From assembly GCA_030681895.1 (NCBI GenBank), contig JAUXRI010000178.1, positions 1-55,319 on the forward strand: DNA of 55,319 nucleotides, read 5' to 3'. The DNA comes from Myxococcales bacterium. GTDB lineage: Bacteria; Myxococcota; Myxococcia; Myxococcales; Myxococcaceae. This document shows positions 31,270-40,731 of the stretch, piece by piece. Numbering within the stretch: the stretch's first letter is position 1; each line of letters starts with the position of its first letter. The notes below the pieces were generated by a model. It was not told the origin of the DNA, did no database searches, and saw nothing but the letters and a program-made list of their open reading frames with translations. The translations under genes were made by a program, and so were the position numbers.

Positions 31270-33375
31270 ATGCGCACCTTCTCGTCCCTATTGATCGTCG
31301 TTCTTGCCAGCTGCGCCACCCAGCAGCCCGTGCAGAAAGAGCCGGCCCCCGCGAAGGAGGTCGCTGCGCCGCCGCCTGCGACGCCAAAGTTCGTGGCCGA
31401 TCCCAACAAGCCGATGCCGCCGGGCGTCGACGAGACCGCGATCGACTTCACGGCCGACCCCTGCACCGACTTCTACCAGTACGCCTGCGGCACCTGGATG
31501 GCGAAGACCGAGATCCCCGCGGACCGCCCGCTGTACTCGCGCGGCTTCGTCGCGATCCAGGAGCGCAACGAGGCGCTGCTCAAGGCGATCCTCGACGAGG
31601 CGGCCGCCAACAAGCTCCCCGCTGGCACCGCGTTCGCGAAGCAGCTCGGCGACTACTACGCGACGTGCACCGATGAGGCGGGCCTCGAGAAGTCGCTGCC
31701 TGAGGTGAAGAAGTTCATCGACTCGGTGGCGAAGGTGAAGGACGCGAAGTCGCTCGCCACCAGCGTCGGCACCATTCACGCCGCCGGCTTCCGCCCGTTC
31801 TTCGACATCGGCGCCATTCAGGATCTGAAGAAGTCGACCGAGGTGATCGCGGCCCTCGATCAGAGCGGCCTGGGCCTGCCCGATCGCGACTACTACTTCG
31901 ACGAAGACAAGAAGCCGGTGCGCGAGCAGTACCGCACCCACGTCGAGGCCATGTTCGGATTGCTCGGGCTCGACGGGAAGGTCTGCCAGCGCAAGGCCGA
32001 CGAGGTGCTGTCGATCGAGACGCGGCTGGCGAAGGCCTCGCAGACCCGCGTGCAGCGACGCGATCCCAACACGCTGTACAACCGTATCGATCGCAAGGGC
32101 CTCACCGAACAGGCGAAGGACTTCGCGTGGGACGCGTACTTCACGGCCGTCGGCGCGAAGGACGTTCAGGCCATCAACGTGAACTCGGTGCCGTACTTCG
32201 TCGAGATCGCGGCCATCGCGAAGGACACGAAGCCCGAGCTGCTGAACTCGTACCTGACCTGGGTGGTTCTGCGCTCGTCGACTCCGGCGCTCCCCAAGGC
32301 GTTTCAGGACGAGGCGTTCGGGTTCTCGTCGAAGGCGCTGACCGGCGCGAAGGCCGATCGCCCGCGGTGGAAGAAGTGCGTCTCGTTCACCGACGGTGAT
32401 CTCGGCGATGCGCTGGGCCGTGAGTTCGTTCGCCGCGCGTTCGGTGAAGACGGCAAGGCCCGTACGAGCGCGATGGTGGAGTCGCTCCAGAAGAGCTTCG
32501 AGGGCAACCTGAAGACGCTCTCGTGGTTCGACGAGCCGACCCGCGCCGCGGCGTTCGAGAAGGTCACGCGTATGGTGGGCAACAACAAGATCGGCTTCCC
32601 GTCGCAGTGGCGGGACTACGCGACGTTGTCGACCTCGCGTGGCTCGTTCTTCTCGAACTCCATCGCTGCGAACCGGTTCGAGGTGAAGCGCCAGCTCGCG
32701 AAGGTCGGCAAGCCCGTCGATCGCACCGAGTGGCTCATGTCGGCCCCGACGGTGAACGCCTATTACGACCCGCAGAAGAACGAGATCGTCTTCCCCGCCG
32801 GCATCCTCCAGCCACCGTTCTTCAACCGTGACGCGACCGACGCGGTGAACTTCGGCTCCATGGGCATGGTGGTGGGCCACGAGATCACCCACGGCTTCGA
32901 CGACGAAGGCCGGCAGTTCGACGTCGACGGCAACGTGAAGGACTGGTGGTCGCCCAGCGTGGGCAAGGCGTTCGTCGAGAAGGCCTCGTGCGTGAAGAAG
33001 CAGTTCGACGCGTACACCGCGATCGGCGACGTGAAGGTGAAGGGCGATCTCACGCTGGGCGAGAACATCGCCGACCTCGGTGGCCTCAAGCTCGCGCACG
33101 CCGCGATGGCCGAGTGGTACGCGAAGAAGGCTGACGCCGACTCGCAGTACCGCTTCAACCGCAGCCAGCAGTTCTTCCTCGGGTACGCGCAGTCGTGGTG
33201 CACCAAGGTTCGTGACGAGACGGCGAAGGTCCGCGCGGCGACCGATCCTCACGCGCCGCCGTTCCTTCGGGTGCGTGGCCCGCTGGGCAACCTCGATGCG
33301 TTCACGACGGCGTTTCAGTGCGCGCCGAAGGCTCCGATGGTTCGGGCGGGCGCGGAGCGGTGCGTCGTCTGGTGA
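31270..33375 (+). CDS. M13-family zinc metallopeptidase, lipoprotein (PepO/neprilysin-like)
   Basis: A 701-residue oligopeptidase. It begins with a lipoprotein signal (Leu-Ala-Ser-Cys lipobox near residue 15) and a Pro/Ala/Glu-rich spacer. The N-terminal M13 domain starts at Asp-Phe-Thr-Ala-Asp-Pro-Cys-x-Asp-Phe-Tyr-x-Tyr-Ala-Cys-Gly-x-Trp. The catalytic zinc site is His537-Glu-Ile-Thr-His541 with the third ligand in Glu598-Asn-Ile-Ala-Asp-Leu-Gly-Gly. The ATG at 31270 is preferred to one 15 bases earlier because CGGAGG precedes it. Probably periplasmic or outer-membrane peptide turnover. Several hundred bp of repeat DNA follow. Confidence 0.95.
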   Translation: MRTFSSLLIVVLASCATQQPVQKEPAPAKEVAAPPPATPKFVADPNKPMPPGVDETAIDFTADPCTDFYQYACGTWMAKTEIPADRPLYSRGFVAIQERNEALLKAILDEAAANKLPAGTAFAKQLGDYYATCTDEAGLEKSLPEVKKFIDSVAKVKDAKSLATSVGTIHAAGFRPFFDIGAIQDLKKSTEVIAALDQSGLGLPDRDYYFDEDKKPVREQYRTHVEAMFGLLGLDGKVCQRKADEVLSIETRLAKASQTRVQRRDPNTLYNRIDRKGLTEQAKDFAWDAYFTAVGAKDVQAINVNSVPYFVEIAAIAKDTKPELLNSYLTWVVLRSSTPALPKAFQDEAFGFSSKALTGAKADRPRWKKCVSFTDGDLGDALGREFVRRAFGEDGKARTSAMVESLQKSFEGNLKTLSWFDEPTRAAAFEKVTRMVGNNKIGFPSQWRDYATLSTSRGSFFSNSIAANRFEVKRQLAKVGKPVDRTEWLMSAPTVNAYYDPQKNEIVFPAGILQPPFFNRDATDAVNFGSMGMVVGHEITHGFDDEGRQFDVDGNVKDWWSPSVGKAFVEKASCVKKQFDAYTAIGDVKVKGDLTLGENIADLGGLKLAHAAMAEWYAKKADADSQYRFNRSQQFFLGYAQSWCTKVRDETAKVRAATDPHAPPFLRVRGPLGNLDAFTTAFQCAPKAPMVRAGAERCVVW

Positions 33376-33414
33376 AGCGGGGCGGGTGACGGAGCCGCTC
33401 CGGCTCGCGAGGCT

Positions 33415-33610
33415 GAGCGAAGGGAAAGTGCACCTCGTCAGCGCGGGCGGAGGGGATTTTCGACGACCGCGCCGAGATGCCGCGAGCGAAGGGCAAGCGC
33501 ACGTCGTCGATGCATCGCGGGCGGAGGGTTCGACGCCCGCGCCGAGATGCCGCGAGCGAACGGCAAGCGCAGGTCGACCCATGCGCGGGGGTTCCGCTTG
33601 GCGTGTGCTC
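33415..33610. repeat. Degenerate ~70-bp tandem repeat (about 2.8 copies)
   Basis: Copies begin at 33415, 33484 and 33554, each opening GAGCGAA(G/C)GG(A/C)AAG and the first two closing with GCCGAGATGCCGC. Copies 1 and 2 differ at scattered positions; copy 3 diverges after about 40 bp. The repeat sits just after the M13 peptidase stop codon. Repeats of this kind may be dispersed intergenic elements, but the window has no second locus to compare. Confidence 0.8.
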
Positions 33611-33757
33611 CAAAGCTGCCGTCCACGCGATGAGCCGGATCGGGGCATCGCTCGCGGCGGTTTCAGGACGTCAGCTGACCGTCGCTGGTGGCGCAGGCCG
33701 GTGCGGCGTATTGGCAACATTCTGTTTTAATTCGAAATCCGACGCGACGCTTGCGGT

Positions 33758-33771
33758 TGGTCATGCGACCA
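33758..33771. promoter_or_regulatory. Short palindrome upstream of tetR (possible autoregulatory operator)
   Basis: TGGTC (33758-33762) and GACCA (33767-33771) are perfect inverted arms with a 4-base spacer, 16 bp upstream of the tetR ATG. TetR proteins usually bind such palindromes at their own promoters. Confidence 0.35.
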
Positions 33772-33787
33772 TGGCAGCTTTGGCCGA

Positions 33788-34489
33788 ATGACCAAGCTCG
33801 ACCTTCCGGCGCCCGCTTCGGCCCCCGTCTCGACCCCTCAGGCCCCACAGGAAGACGCCGACGAGCGCATCCTGAAAGCGGCTGGAAAGCTGTTCCGCGA
33901 GAAGGGCTTCGCGGCGACCACCGTTCGCGAGATCGCCTCAGCGGCGAACATGCTCCCGGGCAGCCTTCACTATCGCTACGCCAGCAAAGACGACGTCCTC
34001 CTCGCGCTCATGAACCGCGCGGTGAAGCGGGCGATGGCCGCGGTGCGGACGGCGATCGGCGACGAGAAACACCCGATGGAGAAGCTCCGGCTCGGCCTGC
34101 GCGCGCACCTCGAGCTGCTCTGCAACGGCGATGACTCGCTCTACGTGTTGCTCTTCGACTGGCGTTCGCTCCCGGCCGGAGCGCGTGAAGGCGTCGAGCG
34201 CGAGCGCGGCCGCTACGAGGCCTTCTGGGACGGCATGCTCGTCGAGGCGCACGGCAGCGGCAAAGCGCGCCCGATTCTCGACCTCGAGCTGGTGCGCCAC
34301 TTCGGCTTCGGCGCCATCAACTGGGTCGCGACCTGGTACCGGCCCGGTGGAGATCGCACGCCCACGCAGATCGCCGACACCTTCTTCTCGTACCTCGCCT
34401 ACGGCCTCGTCCACGAACCCGCCAGGCCCGCTGATCTCGACACCCACTTCGCCGCGCTGATGGCGGCGTCTCTGAAAGGCCGGGGCTGA
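33788..34489 (+). CDS. TetR-family transcriptional regulator
   Basis: A 233-residue repressor-type protein. After a Pro-rich arm of about 22 residues, the helix-turn-helix reads Arg-Ile-Leu-Lys-Ala-Ala-Gly-Lys-Leu-Phe-Arg-Glu-Lys-Gly-Phe, then Thr-Thr-Val-Arg-Glu-Ile-Ala, then Gly-Ser-Leu-His-Tyr-Arg-Tyr-Ala-Ser-Lys-Asp. The Leu-His-Tyr-Arg-Tyr style resembles regulators of lipid and fatty-acid genes. It is one base upstream of a diiron-enzyme gene on the same strand, so it very likely controls that gene and itself, possibly in response to an acyl compound. Ligand unknown. Confidence 0.93.
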   Translation: MTKLDLPAPASAPVSTPQAPQEDADERILKAAGKLFREKGFAATTVREIASAANMLPGSLHYRYASKDDVLLALMNRAVKRAMAAVRTAIGDEKHPMEKLRLGLRAHLELLCNGDDSLYVLLFDWRSLPAGAREGVERERGRYEAFWDGMLVEAHGSGKARPILDLELVRHFGFGAINWVATWYRPGGDRTPTQIADTFFSYLAYGLVHEPARPADLDTHFAALMAASLKGRG

Positions 34490-34490
34490 C

Positions 34491-35639
<1,149 letters not shown>

Positions 35640-35713
35640 CGGCAGGAACGAGGCAATCGCGAAGGGCGTCTGGCGTGTAGGAAGCTGTCGCCGGACTTCG
35701 AAAGGACACGCCC

Positions 35714-35965
35714 ATGGGACTCTGCGCCACCATCGTTCTCGGAGGCCTCGCCGGCTGGCTGGCGAGCATCATCGCGGGCACCAACGCGCGCATGGGCGCC
35801 ATCGCCAACATCGTGGTCGGCGTCATCGGCGCGGTCGTCGGTGGCATGGTCTTCAACCTGCTCGGCGGAGCCGGCGTGACGGGCTTCAACCTCTACAGCC
35901 TGCTCGTCTCGGTCGTCGGTGCCAGCGTGGTGCTCTTCGTCGCGAAGAAGCTGTTCAAGATCTAG
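35714..35965 (+). CDS. GlsB/YeaQ/YmgE-family stress-response membrane protein
   Basis: An 83-residue, very hydrophobic protein with three glycine-rich membrane segments (Gly-Leu-Ala-Gly-Trp-Leu-Ala-Ser, then Ile-Val-Val-Gly-Val-Ile-Gly-Ala-Val-Val-Gly, then Leu-Leu-Val-Ser-Val-Val-Gly-Ala). This matches the transglycosylase-associated GlsB/YeaQ group found in acid and envelope stress operons; its molecular function is unknown. The AAAGGA site precedes the ATG. The 3' end overlaps the convergent TetR gene by 11 bp. Confidence 0.9.
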   Translation: MGLCATIVLGGLAGWLASIIAGTNARMGAIANIVVGVIGAVVGGMVFNLLGGAGVTGFNLYSLLVSVVGASVVLFVAKKLFKI

Positions 35966-36581
35966 CGCCCCGCAGGTAGGCGACGATCAGCCGCTCGAGC
36001 TCCTGGGCCAGCTGCTCCTGCTCGAGCCAGCCGGGTCGATCGACGAGCACGCGGCCCAGCACGCCGTCGACGGCGGCGATCAACATCCACGTGGCCACTG
36101 CAGGCTCCGACGGGCCCAGCTGATCCCGGTGGGCCTCGAGCCACGCCGTCACCATTGGCTCGTAGGCCGAGTACCGCTCGTGCAGCGCCTTGAGCGCGCC
36201 GATGCGTGGCACCTGTTCCCGCAGCACGCGGTGAAGCCTCGGCTCGACGCGGTGCGCATCCAACATCGCCCGCACGAGGGTCTTCGCGGCCCGCTCCAGC
36301 GTCGCGTCCTGCAGGGTCGCCAGGTGCTCCGACATCACCGCGAAGAGCTTCTCCTGGTGGCGCTCCATCACCCGCACCACCAGCGACTCCTTGTTCGGAA
36401 AGTACTGGTAGACGCTGCCGATCGACACGCCCGCCACCTCGGCCACGCGGTTCGTCGTGCAGCCCTCGTAGCCCTCCTTCAGCAGAACGCGAGTGGTGGC
36501 TTTCACGATGATGTCGACCAACTCCTTGCTCCGGCGCTGCGAGGGCTCTTTTCGAAGGGTCACGGGACGATGCGAGGCCAT
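35955..36581 (-). CDS. TetR-family transcriptional regulator (second)
   Basis: A 208-residue regulator. The helix-turn-helix reads Val-Leu-Leu-Lys-Glu-Gly-Tyr-Glu-Gly-Cys-Thr-Thr-Asn-Arg-Val-Ala, then Gly-Ser-Val-Tyr-Gln-Tyr-Phe-Pro-Asn-Lys-Glu-Ser, with a C-terminal ligand-binding helical domain. It is divergent from a START-like protein gene, with 89 bp between the starts and an imperfect inverted repeat in the gap, the usual TetR plan of controlling its neighbour. Ligand unknown. Confidence 0.93.
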   Translation of the reverse strand: MASHRPVTLRKEPSQRRSKELVDIIVKATTRVLLKEGYEGCTTNRVAEVAGVSIGSVYQYFPNKESLVVRVMERHQEKLFAVMSEHLATLQDATLERAAKTLVRAMLDAHRVEPRLHRVLREQVPRIGALKALHERYSAYEPMVTAWLEAHRDQLGPSEPAVATWMLIAAVDGVLGRVLVDRPGWLEQEQLAQELERLIVAYLRGARS

Positions 36582-36600
36582 TTCGCTGATTTGTCAGAAC

Positions 36601-36640
36601 GCGAGTGCTTCGCTCAAGAAGAACGTGAGCAAATACTCGC
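36601..36640. promoter_or_regulatory. Bipartite inverted repeat between divergent tetR and START-like gene (candidate operator)
   Basis: GCGAGT (36601-36606) pairs with ACTCGC (36635-36640), and GCTCA (36612-36616) pairs with TGAGC (36626-36630), about a 9-base centre. Extended two-step palindromes in the gap between divergent tetR and target genes are common operators. Confidence 0.45.
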
Positions 36641-36670
36641 GTCGGGCCGGAGGCGTTGGAGGCAGTTCTC

Positions 36671-37231
36671 ATGACACCGCTCACGCTCGTGATGCTTTTG
36701 GCGCAGCTCCCCTTCACGGTGAAGGGCGTTCAGGGCGGGGTCGAGGTGTCGTGGCGCGAGGTGCCGGGCTCTGGCTTCTGCGAGCTGCGGTTCGTCGGGC
36801 AGGCCGTTGGCGACCTCGAGACCCTCTGCGCGAAGGCGTTCGGGAGCGACGGTGACGCCGACGAGCCCTACCTGGTGGCGCGTACCGTCGTGTCGACGTC
36901 GGCGGACGCGCGGGTGACGTGGGATCTGATCGCTCCACCGATGGTGAGCCAGCGCGACTACGTGGTGCGCCGGGTGCGCAGCCGCGCGAAAGGAACGTGC
37001 CGGGTCGAGTTCGAGGCGTTCGACGATCCAGGCCGGCCGTCACCGTCGGGCGTGGTTCGGCTCAAGGCCCTGCGAGGCAGCTTCGCGTTCGAGACCCAGC
37101 CCAACGGCCTGGTGCGCGTCGAGCACCGCGTGCACATGGACCCGGGAGGCTGGCTGACGCCGCTCGTCGTCGAAGGCGCGCGGGAGCAGATGAGCCTTGC
37201 GTGGATGAAGCGGCTCTCCGCGGGGCCCTGA
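36671..37231 (+). CDS. Secreted START/SRPBCC-like (polyketide-cyclase/lipid-transfer fold) protein
   Basis: A 186-residue protein. It has a signal peptide (Met-Thr-Pro-Leu-Thr-Leu-Val-Met-Leu-Leu-Ala) and then an alpha/beta START-type domain with Asp-Leu-Ile-Ala-Pro-Pro, Gln-Arg-Asp-Tyr-Val-Val-Arg-Arg and the late Val-Glu-His-Arg-Val-His-Met-Asp-Pro-Gly-Gly motif seen in START proteins. Family members bind hydrophobic ligands. The ATG at 36671 has GGAGG eight bases upstream. It is divergent from a TetR gene and likely its target. Confidence 0.8.
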   Translation: MTPLTLVMLLAQLPFTVKGVQGGVEVSWREVPGSGFCELRFVGQAVGDLETLCAKAFGSDGDADEPYLVARTVVSTSADARVTWDLIAPPMVSQRDYVVRRVRSRAKGTCRVEFEAFDDPGRPSPSGVVRLKALRGSFAFETQPNGLVRVEHRVHMDPGGWLTPLVVEGAREQMSLAWMKRLSAGP

Positions 37232-37232
37232 C

Positions 37233-38111
37233 TCAGGGCGCGAACTGGCCGCAGATGCCGAGCGACGTCCGGCACGTGCCTGACACGCAGAAGATGTCGC
37301 CGCAGTCGCGATCGCTGGTGCACGAGCGCGCGATGCAGACGTCCCCCATGGGGCCGAGCACGCAGTTGAAGCCAGAAGGGCAGGGCGTCGAGTTGCAACG
37401 CGTCTGCTCGCAGCGCTTCGTCGCGGCATCGCAGGTCTGACCGTCGCGGCACGGGTTCTGCGCCGAGCAGCCGGGCTGACAGTCGGTCTGTCCTGAACAC
37501 GCGCAGGCGCGAGGCAGGCAGACGTTGCCGGTGACCGAGGTGTTGCATGAGGCATCGGTCGTGCACGTCGACGGCGCGTTGTTGCAGGCGCCGCAGGAGA
37601 CGCGGTTGGGCTCCATGCAGACGAACGGACGGCCGCAGGTCGAGTCGTCGCTGCAGCACTGCGGCGTCGGGCAGTTGACGAGCGGGCAGACCGCGGGCGT
37701 CTGCACCTTCAGGCGACACCCCTCGAAGTTCGGCCGACAGGAACAGGCGAAGCAGAAGTCGGCGTCGCAGAGCGCGTTCGCGCGACAGTCGCCGGCGCTG
37801 AGCCCGCGGCAGGGGTTGAACGGTTCGCCGCCGCCTGCGCCACCGGCAGCACCACCGGCCGTGCCGCCCGCGCTACCGCCCGCGACGCCGCCGCCCGCCA
37901 CGCCACCACCCGAGAGCCCGCCTGCAGTGCTCCCGCCAGCCGCTCCACCTGCGGTCGAGCCACCGCCTGCGTTGCCTGCCGTCCCGCCAGCTGCTGAGCC
38001 GCCCGCGCGTCCACCACCGGTGCCGCCACCCGCATCAGGTTCATCGAGGAGGGCAACGCGGCCACAGGCAGCGACGAGGACGAGGGAGGCGAGGAGTGAG
38101 AGGCGTGACAT
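37233..38111 (-). CDS. Cys-rich lipoprotein with Gly/Ala repeat spacer
   Basis: A 292-residue lipoprotein. The lipobox Val-Ala-Ala-Cys is near residue 16. A spacer of Ala-Gly-Gly-Ser/Thr repeats runs over about residues 28-92. The remaining 200 residues contain about 30 cysteines in Cys-x-Cys and Cys-x(4-8)-Cys patterns, suggesting a disulfide-knotted extracellular domain of the kind common on myxobacterial surfaces. The ATG at 38111 is chosen since it begins the signal peptide. It converges with the START-like gene (one base apart). Function unknown. Confidence 0.85.
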   Translation of the reverse strand: MSRLSLLASLVLVAACGRVALLDEPDAGGGTGGGRAGGSAAGGTAGNAGGGSTAGGAAGGSTAGGLSGGGVAGGGVAGGSAGGTAGGAAGGAGGGEPFNPCRGLSAGDCRANALCDADFCFACSCRPNFEGCRLKVQTPAVCPLVNCPTPQCCSDDSTCGRPFVCMEPNRVSCGACNNAPSTCTTDASCNTSVTGNVCLPRACACSGQTDCQPGCSAQNPCRDGQTCDAATKRCEQTRCNSTPCPSGFNCVLGPMGDVCIARSCTSDRDCGDIFCVSGTCRTSLGICGQFAP

Positions 38112-38248
38112 GCGCCGGGCTTCTACAGGTCGCATGCCACCTCAAACCACGTCGTGATTCTGGGCGGTTCATCGTCAGGCTGGGAAGCCAGCTGCGGCAA
38201 CGATGCGCCAGCAGCCCCGGAAAACTGAGCCGCAGATCGTGCGCGCGG

Positions 38249-39274
38249 TCAGAAGAGCGACAGCTGCGGCGCCTGCCGAACGGGTCTCTGGAACGTCTCG
38301 ACGCGCGACCACTCATCCTCGCGATTGAGGCCCAGGCGCTTCACCGTCACGTCGAACACCTGGGCGATCGCCTCGGCGTACTGGCCTTCTCCGCGTCCCC
38401 GAACGCCGTACCGCGCGTCGTAGAGCTTCCCGTTTCGCGTCTCTCGCACCCGGTGGAGGATCTTCTCGGCCCGCAGCGGCAGGGCCTCACGCATTCGCGC
38501 CTCGAAGACGTCCTTCACGTGGCCCGGCAGCCGGAGCAGCACGTAGCCCGCGCTCCGGGCGCCTGCGTTCCACGCGGCCTCGAGCACCTCGCCCATGCCC
38601 TCGTCGGACACGCCGGGGATGATCGGCGCCACCATCACGCCGACGGGAATGCCGGCTTTCGCGAGCGTCTCGATGGCCTGAATTCTCCGCTGAGGCGTCG
38701 CGACGCCGGGCTCGATCGCGCGGGCCAGCGTCTTGTCCCAGATGGGGATCGAGATGGCCACGTGGACGGACGCGTCACGGTGCAGCTGTTGGAGCACGTC
38801 GATGTCACGCTCCACGAGCGGGGCCTTGGTGACGATCGAGACGGGGTTCTTGTACTCGGCGCAGACCTCGAGACAGCTCCGCGTCAGGCGCAATGAGGCC
38901 TCGAGCGGCTGGTAACAATCGGTGACGCCGCTGAACATCACCAGCTCGCCCTTCCACGAGGGCCGATCGAAAGCAGCGCGCAACAGCTCGGCGGCGCGGC
39001 GCTTCACGACGATCTTGGTGTCGAAGTCGGTGCCCGCTCCGAACGACAGGTACTCGTGCGAGGGGCGGGCGTAGCAGTACGCGCAGGCGTGGTTGCAGCC
39101 GCGGTAAGGGTTGACGCTGAAGCGAAAGCCGAGGTCAGGGCTGTCGTTGCTCGCGAGGATCGTCTGGCTCGCGTCTTCGAAGATCTCGACCTTCGCCAGC
39201 GGGATCTCGTCGAGGTACTCCAGCGCGCTCGAGGCCCATGGGTTGGGCGGGTTGGCGATCGGGGTCGGTCTCAC
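38249..39274 (-). CDS. Radical SAM protein (SPL-like/PA0069 family)
   Basis: A 341-residue radical S-adenosylmethionine enzyme. The cluster motif Cys-Asn-His-Ala-Cys-Ala-Tyr-Cys binds the 4Fe-4S cluster; Tyr-Arg-Gly-Cys at its start and the later Gly-Val-Thr-Asp-Cys-Tyr-Gln-Pro and Ser-Ile-Pro-Ile-Trp segments match the spore-photoproduct-lyase-like Rv2578c/PA0069 group. Substrate unknown. The start is GTG at 39274. A roadblock gene lies 33 bp upstream on the same strand. Confidence 0.9.
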   Translation of the reverse strand: MRPTPIANPPNPWASSALEYLDEIPLAKVEIFEDASQTILASNDSPDLGFRFSVNPYRGCNHACAYCYARPSHEYLSFGAGTDFDTKIVVKRRAAELLRAAFDRPSWKGELVMFSGVTDCYQPLEASLRLTRSCLEVCAEYKNPVSIVTKAPLVERDIDVLQQLHRDASVHVAISIPIWDKTLARAIEPGVATPQRRIQAIETLAKAGIPVGVMVAPIIPGVSDEGMGEVLEAAWNAGARSAGYVLLRLPGHVKDVFEARMREALPLRAEKILHRVRETRNGKLYDARYGVRGRGEGQYAEAIAQVFDVTVKRLGLNREDEWSRVETFQRPVRQAPQLSLF

Positions 39275-39306
39275 CGCGCCAGTTGAGGCCTGAACGCGCT
39301 TTCAGG

Positions 39307-39630
39307 TCAAGCCGCGAGGATGCGCATGAGCGAGCCGACCGCGGCGTCGTCACGCACCGGCGCGCCGATGGAGGTGAGGCAGAGGATCAGATCGTTCACC
39401 TCGAAGCGGCTGACGTGCAGCGTCTGGCCGAGGAAGCCGGTCGAGGTCTTGTCGGCAGCCGCGCCGATGGCGCCGATCTCTTCGAGGTCGACCTTGCCCT
39501 TGCCGGCGATCAGCAGGCCGTCATGGGTGGTGAGGGCGACCGCATCGAGGTTGCGCTTGAGGCAGAGCGCGTCGAGGAAGTTCGAGAGCGACTTGTGGAT
39601 CTGGTTCGAGCGGCGAGTGCGGCGTTCCAT
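39307..39630 (-). CDS. Roadblock/LC7-domain protein
   Basis: A 107-residue single roadblock/LC7 domain (Leu-Asp-Ala-Val-Ala-Leu-Thr-Thr-His-Asp-Gly-Leu-Leu-Ile-Ala-Gly, then a C-terminal helix). Such proteins bind small GTPases; MglB of Myxococcus xanthus, the GAP for MglA, is the best-known myxobacterial case, but this copy is shorter and no MglA homologue is adjacent. It lies 33 bp upstream of the radical SAM gene on the same strand, so co-transcription is possible. Partner unknown. Confidence 0.88.
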   Translation of the reverse strand: MERRTRRSNQIHKSLSNFLDALCLKRNLDAVALTTHDGLLIAGKGKVDLEEIGAIGAAADKTSTGFLGQTLHVSRFEVNDLILCLTSIGAPVRDDAAVGSLMRILAA

Positions 39631-39706
39631 CGTGAAGCCTCCAGTTGCCTACAGGGGCCTACAAGCATGAGGCAGGCTGGAGCGACGGCAAGAAAACGGC
39701 TGCCAA

Positions 39707-40702
39707 TCACCGCGCGAGGCGAGCCGAGACGCCGAGATGATCAGAGCCTGAGCGGCTGATCACCTGCGCGTCGAGCGGCTGCAGGGCGCCGCGGGTGAAG
39801 ACGTAGTCGATGCGCGCGAACGGTCGACGGTCGGGGACGCGGTTGGGCCAGGTCGCGCCCCACGCGACGTGCAGCTCCCGAAAGGCGTCGACCCAGTCGT
39901 GGCGGATCGAGCGGTAGAGCGGCTCCGCTTCGTGACTGTTGAAGTCACCGAGGGCCAGCGCACGATCACCGCCGCGGCGATCGAGCTCGATCTCCACGGC
40001 GCTCCACTCTTTCGAGCGGCGAACGGCGTTGCTTTCGAGCCCCTCGAGATCGGGAAAGGCGGCGAAGCCCCGGAGCGCCTTCGACGGCGCCGAGAGGTGC
40101 ACGTTGCACAGCGGCAGCGGGCCGTCGGGCAACACGAGCGTCGCGCACTGCGCGAATGGGAGCTTCCCGTCGAAGTGAACGAGGCGAACGTCTTCGAGCG
40201 GGAACCGACTGAGCAAGGCAAACCCGTTCGCGCCGACGTGAGGCGCTTCGTGATGAAAAGGAAGGGAAGACTCCAGCGCGCTCACCAGCGTTCGCGCGTC
40301 TCCTGGCGTCACTTCCTGCAGCGCGATCACCGCGGGACCGGCGTCTTGCATTCCCGCGACGGACTCCGAGAGCACGTTGCCCTGGAAGAGCAGGTTGTGG
40401 GTAACGACGACGAGTTCGCCTCCACGCTCCACACGGTCAGGTCGCGCATGCGCGAGAGCCACCGACGCGCCATCGGTGAGCGTGAGCCCGAGCGTCGCGG
40501 CGCTCAGGCCGGCGAGCATGTGTCGGCGACTGCGCATCGCAGAGAACAGCACCACCGCCGCGCTCAGCCCCACCGGCCAGCGGACCGCCCACCACGCCGA
40601 GCCGATCAGGTACGAGTCGCGGCCCAACAGACACGCCACCGTGGTCACCAACAGGACGAACGCGAAGCAGAGCGTGGCCGAAGAGGCGCGAGTCGCTGGC
40701 AT
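39707..40702 (-). CDS. Endonuclease/exonuclease/phosphatase-family membrane protein
   Basis: A 331-residue protein with three N-terminal hydrophobic helices followed by an EEP catalytic domain: His-Asn-Leu-Leu-Phe, Gln-Glu-Val-Thr-Pro, Gly-Asp-Phe-Asn-Ser-His and Ser-Asp-His-Leu-Gly-Val, the metal and catalytic residues. EEP enzymes cleave phosphodiesters (lipid, nucleic acid or sugar); the membrane anchor hints at an envelope substrate. The ATG at 40702 starts the first helix. The upstream AI-2E-type gene ends 29 bp away on the same strand. Confidence 0.88.
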   Translation of the reverse strand: MPATRASSATLCFAFVLLVTTVACLLGRDSYLIGSAWWAVRWPVGLSAAVVLFSAMRSRRHMLAGLSAATLGLTLTDGASVALAHARPDRVERGGELVVVTHNLLFQGNVLSESVAGMQDAGPAVIALQEVTPGDARTLVSALESSLPFHHEAPHVGANGFALLSRFPLEDVRLVHFDGKLPFAQCATLVLPDGPLPLCNVHLSAPSKALRGFAAFPDLEGLESNAVRRSKEWSAVEIELDRRGGDRALALGDFNSHEAEPLYRSIRHDWVDAFRELHVAWGATWPNRVPDRRPFARIDYVFTRGALQPLDAQVISRSGSDHLGVSARLAR

Positions 40703-40731
40703 CCAGGGACCTGCTGCGAGCGACGTGCCCG

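Larger units (their letters stand above)
33376..33787. other. Intergenic region with a degenerate 70-bp tandem repeat and tetR promoter region
   Basis: No credible coding frame. The left half (33415 to about 33610) is occupied by the tandem repeat; the right part (about 33710-33787) is AT-richer, with the short palindrome near the tetR start and possible promoter elements. Confidence 0.6.

Noticed and set aside
31288..33720. Long minus-strand frame opposite the M13 peptidase
   Set aside because: Anticodon-shadow composition (Arg/Leu/Ala), no start context, and a complete peptidase on the other strand.
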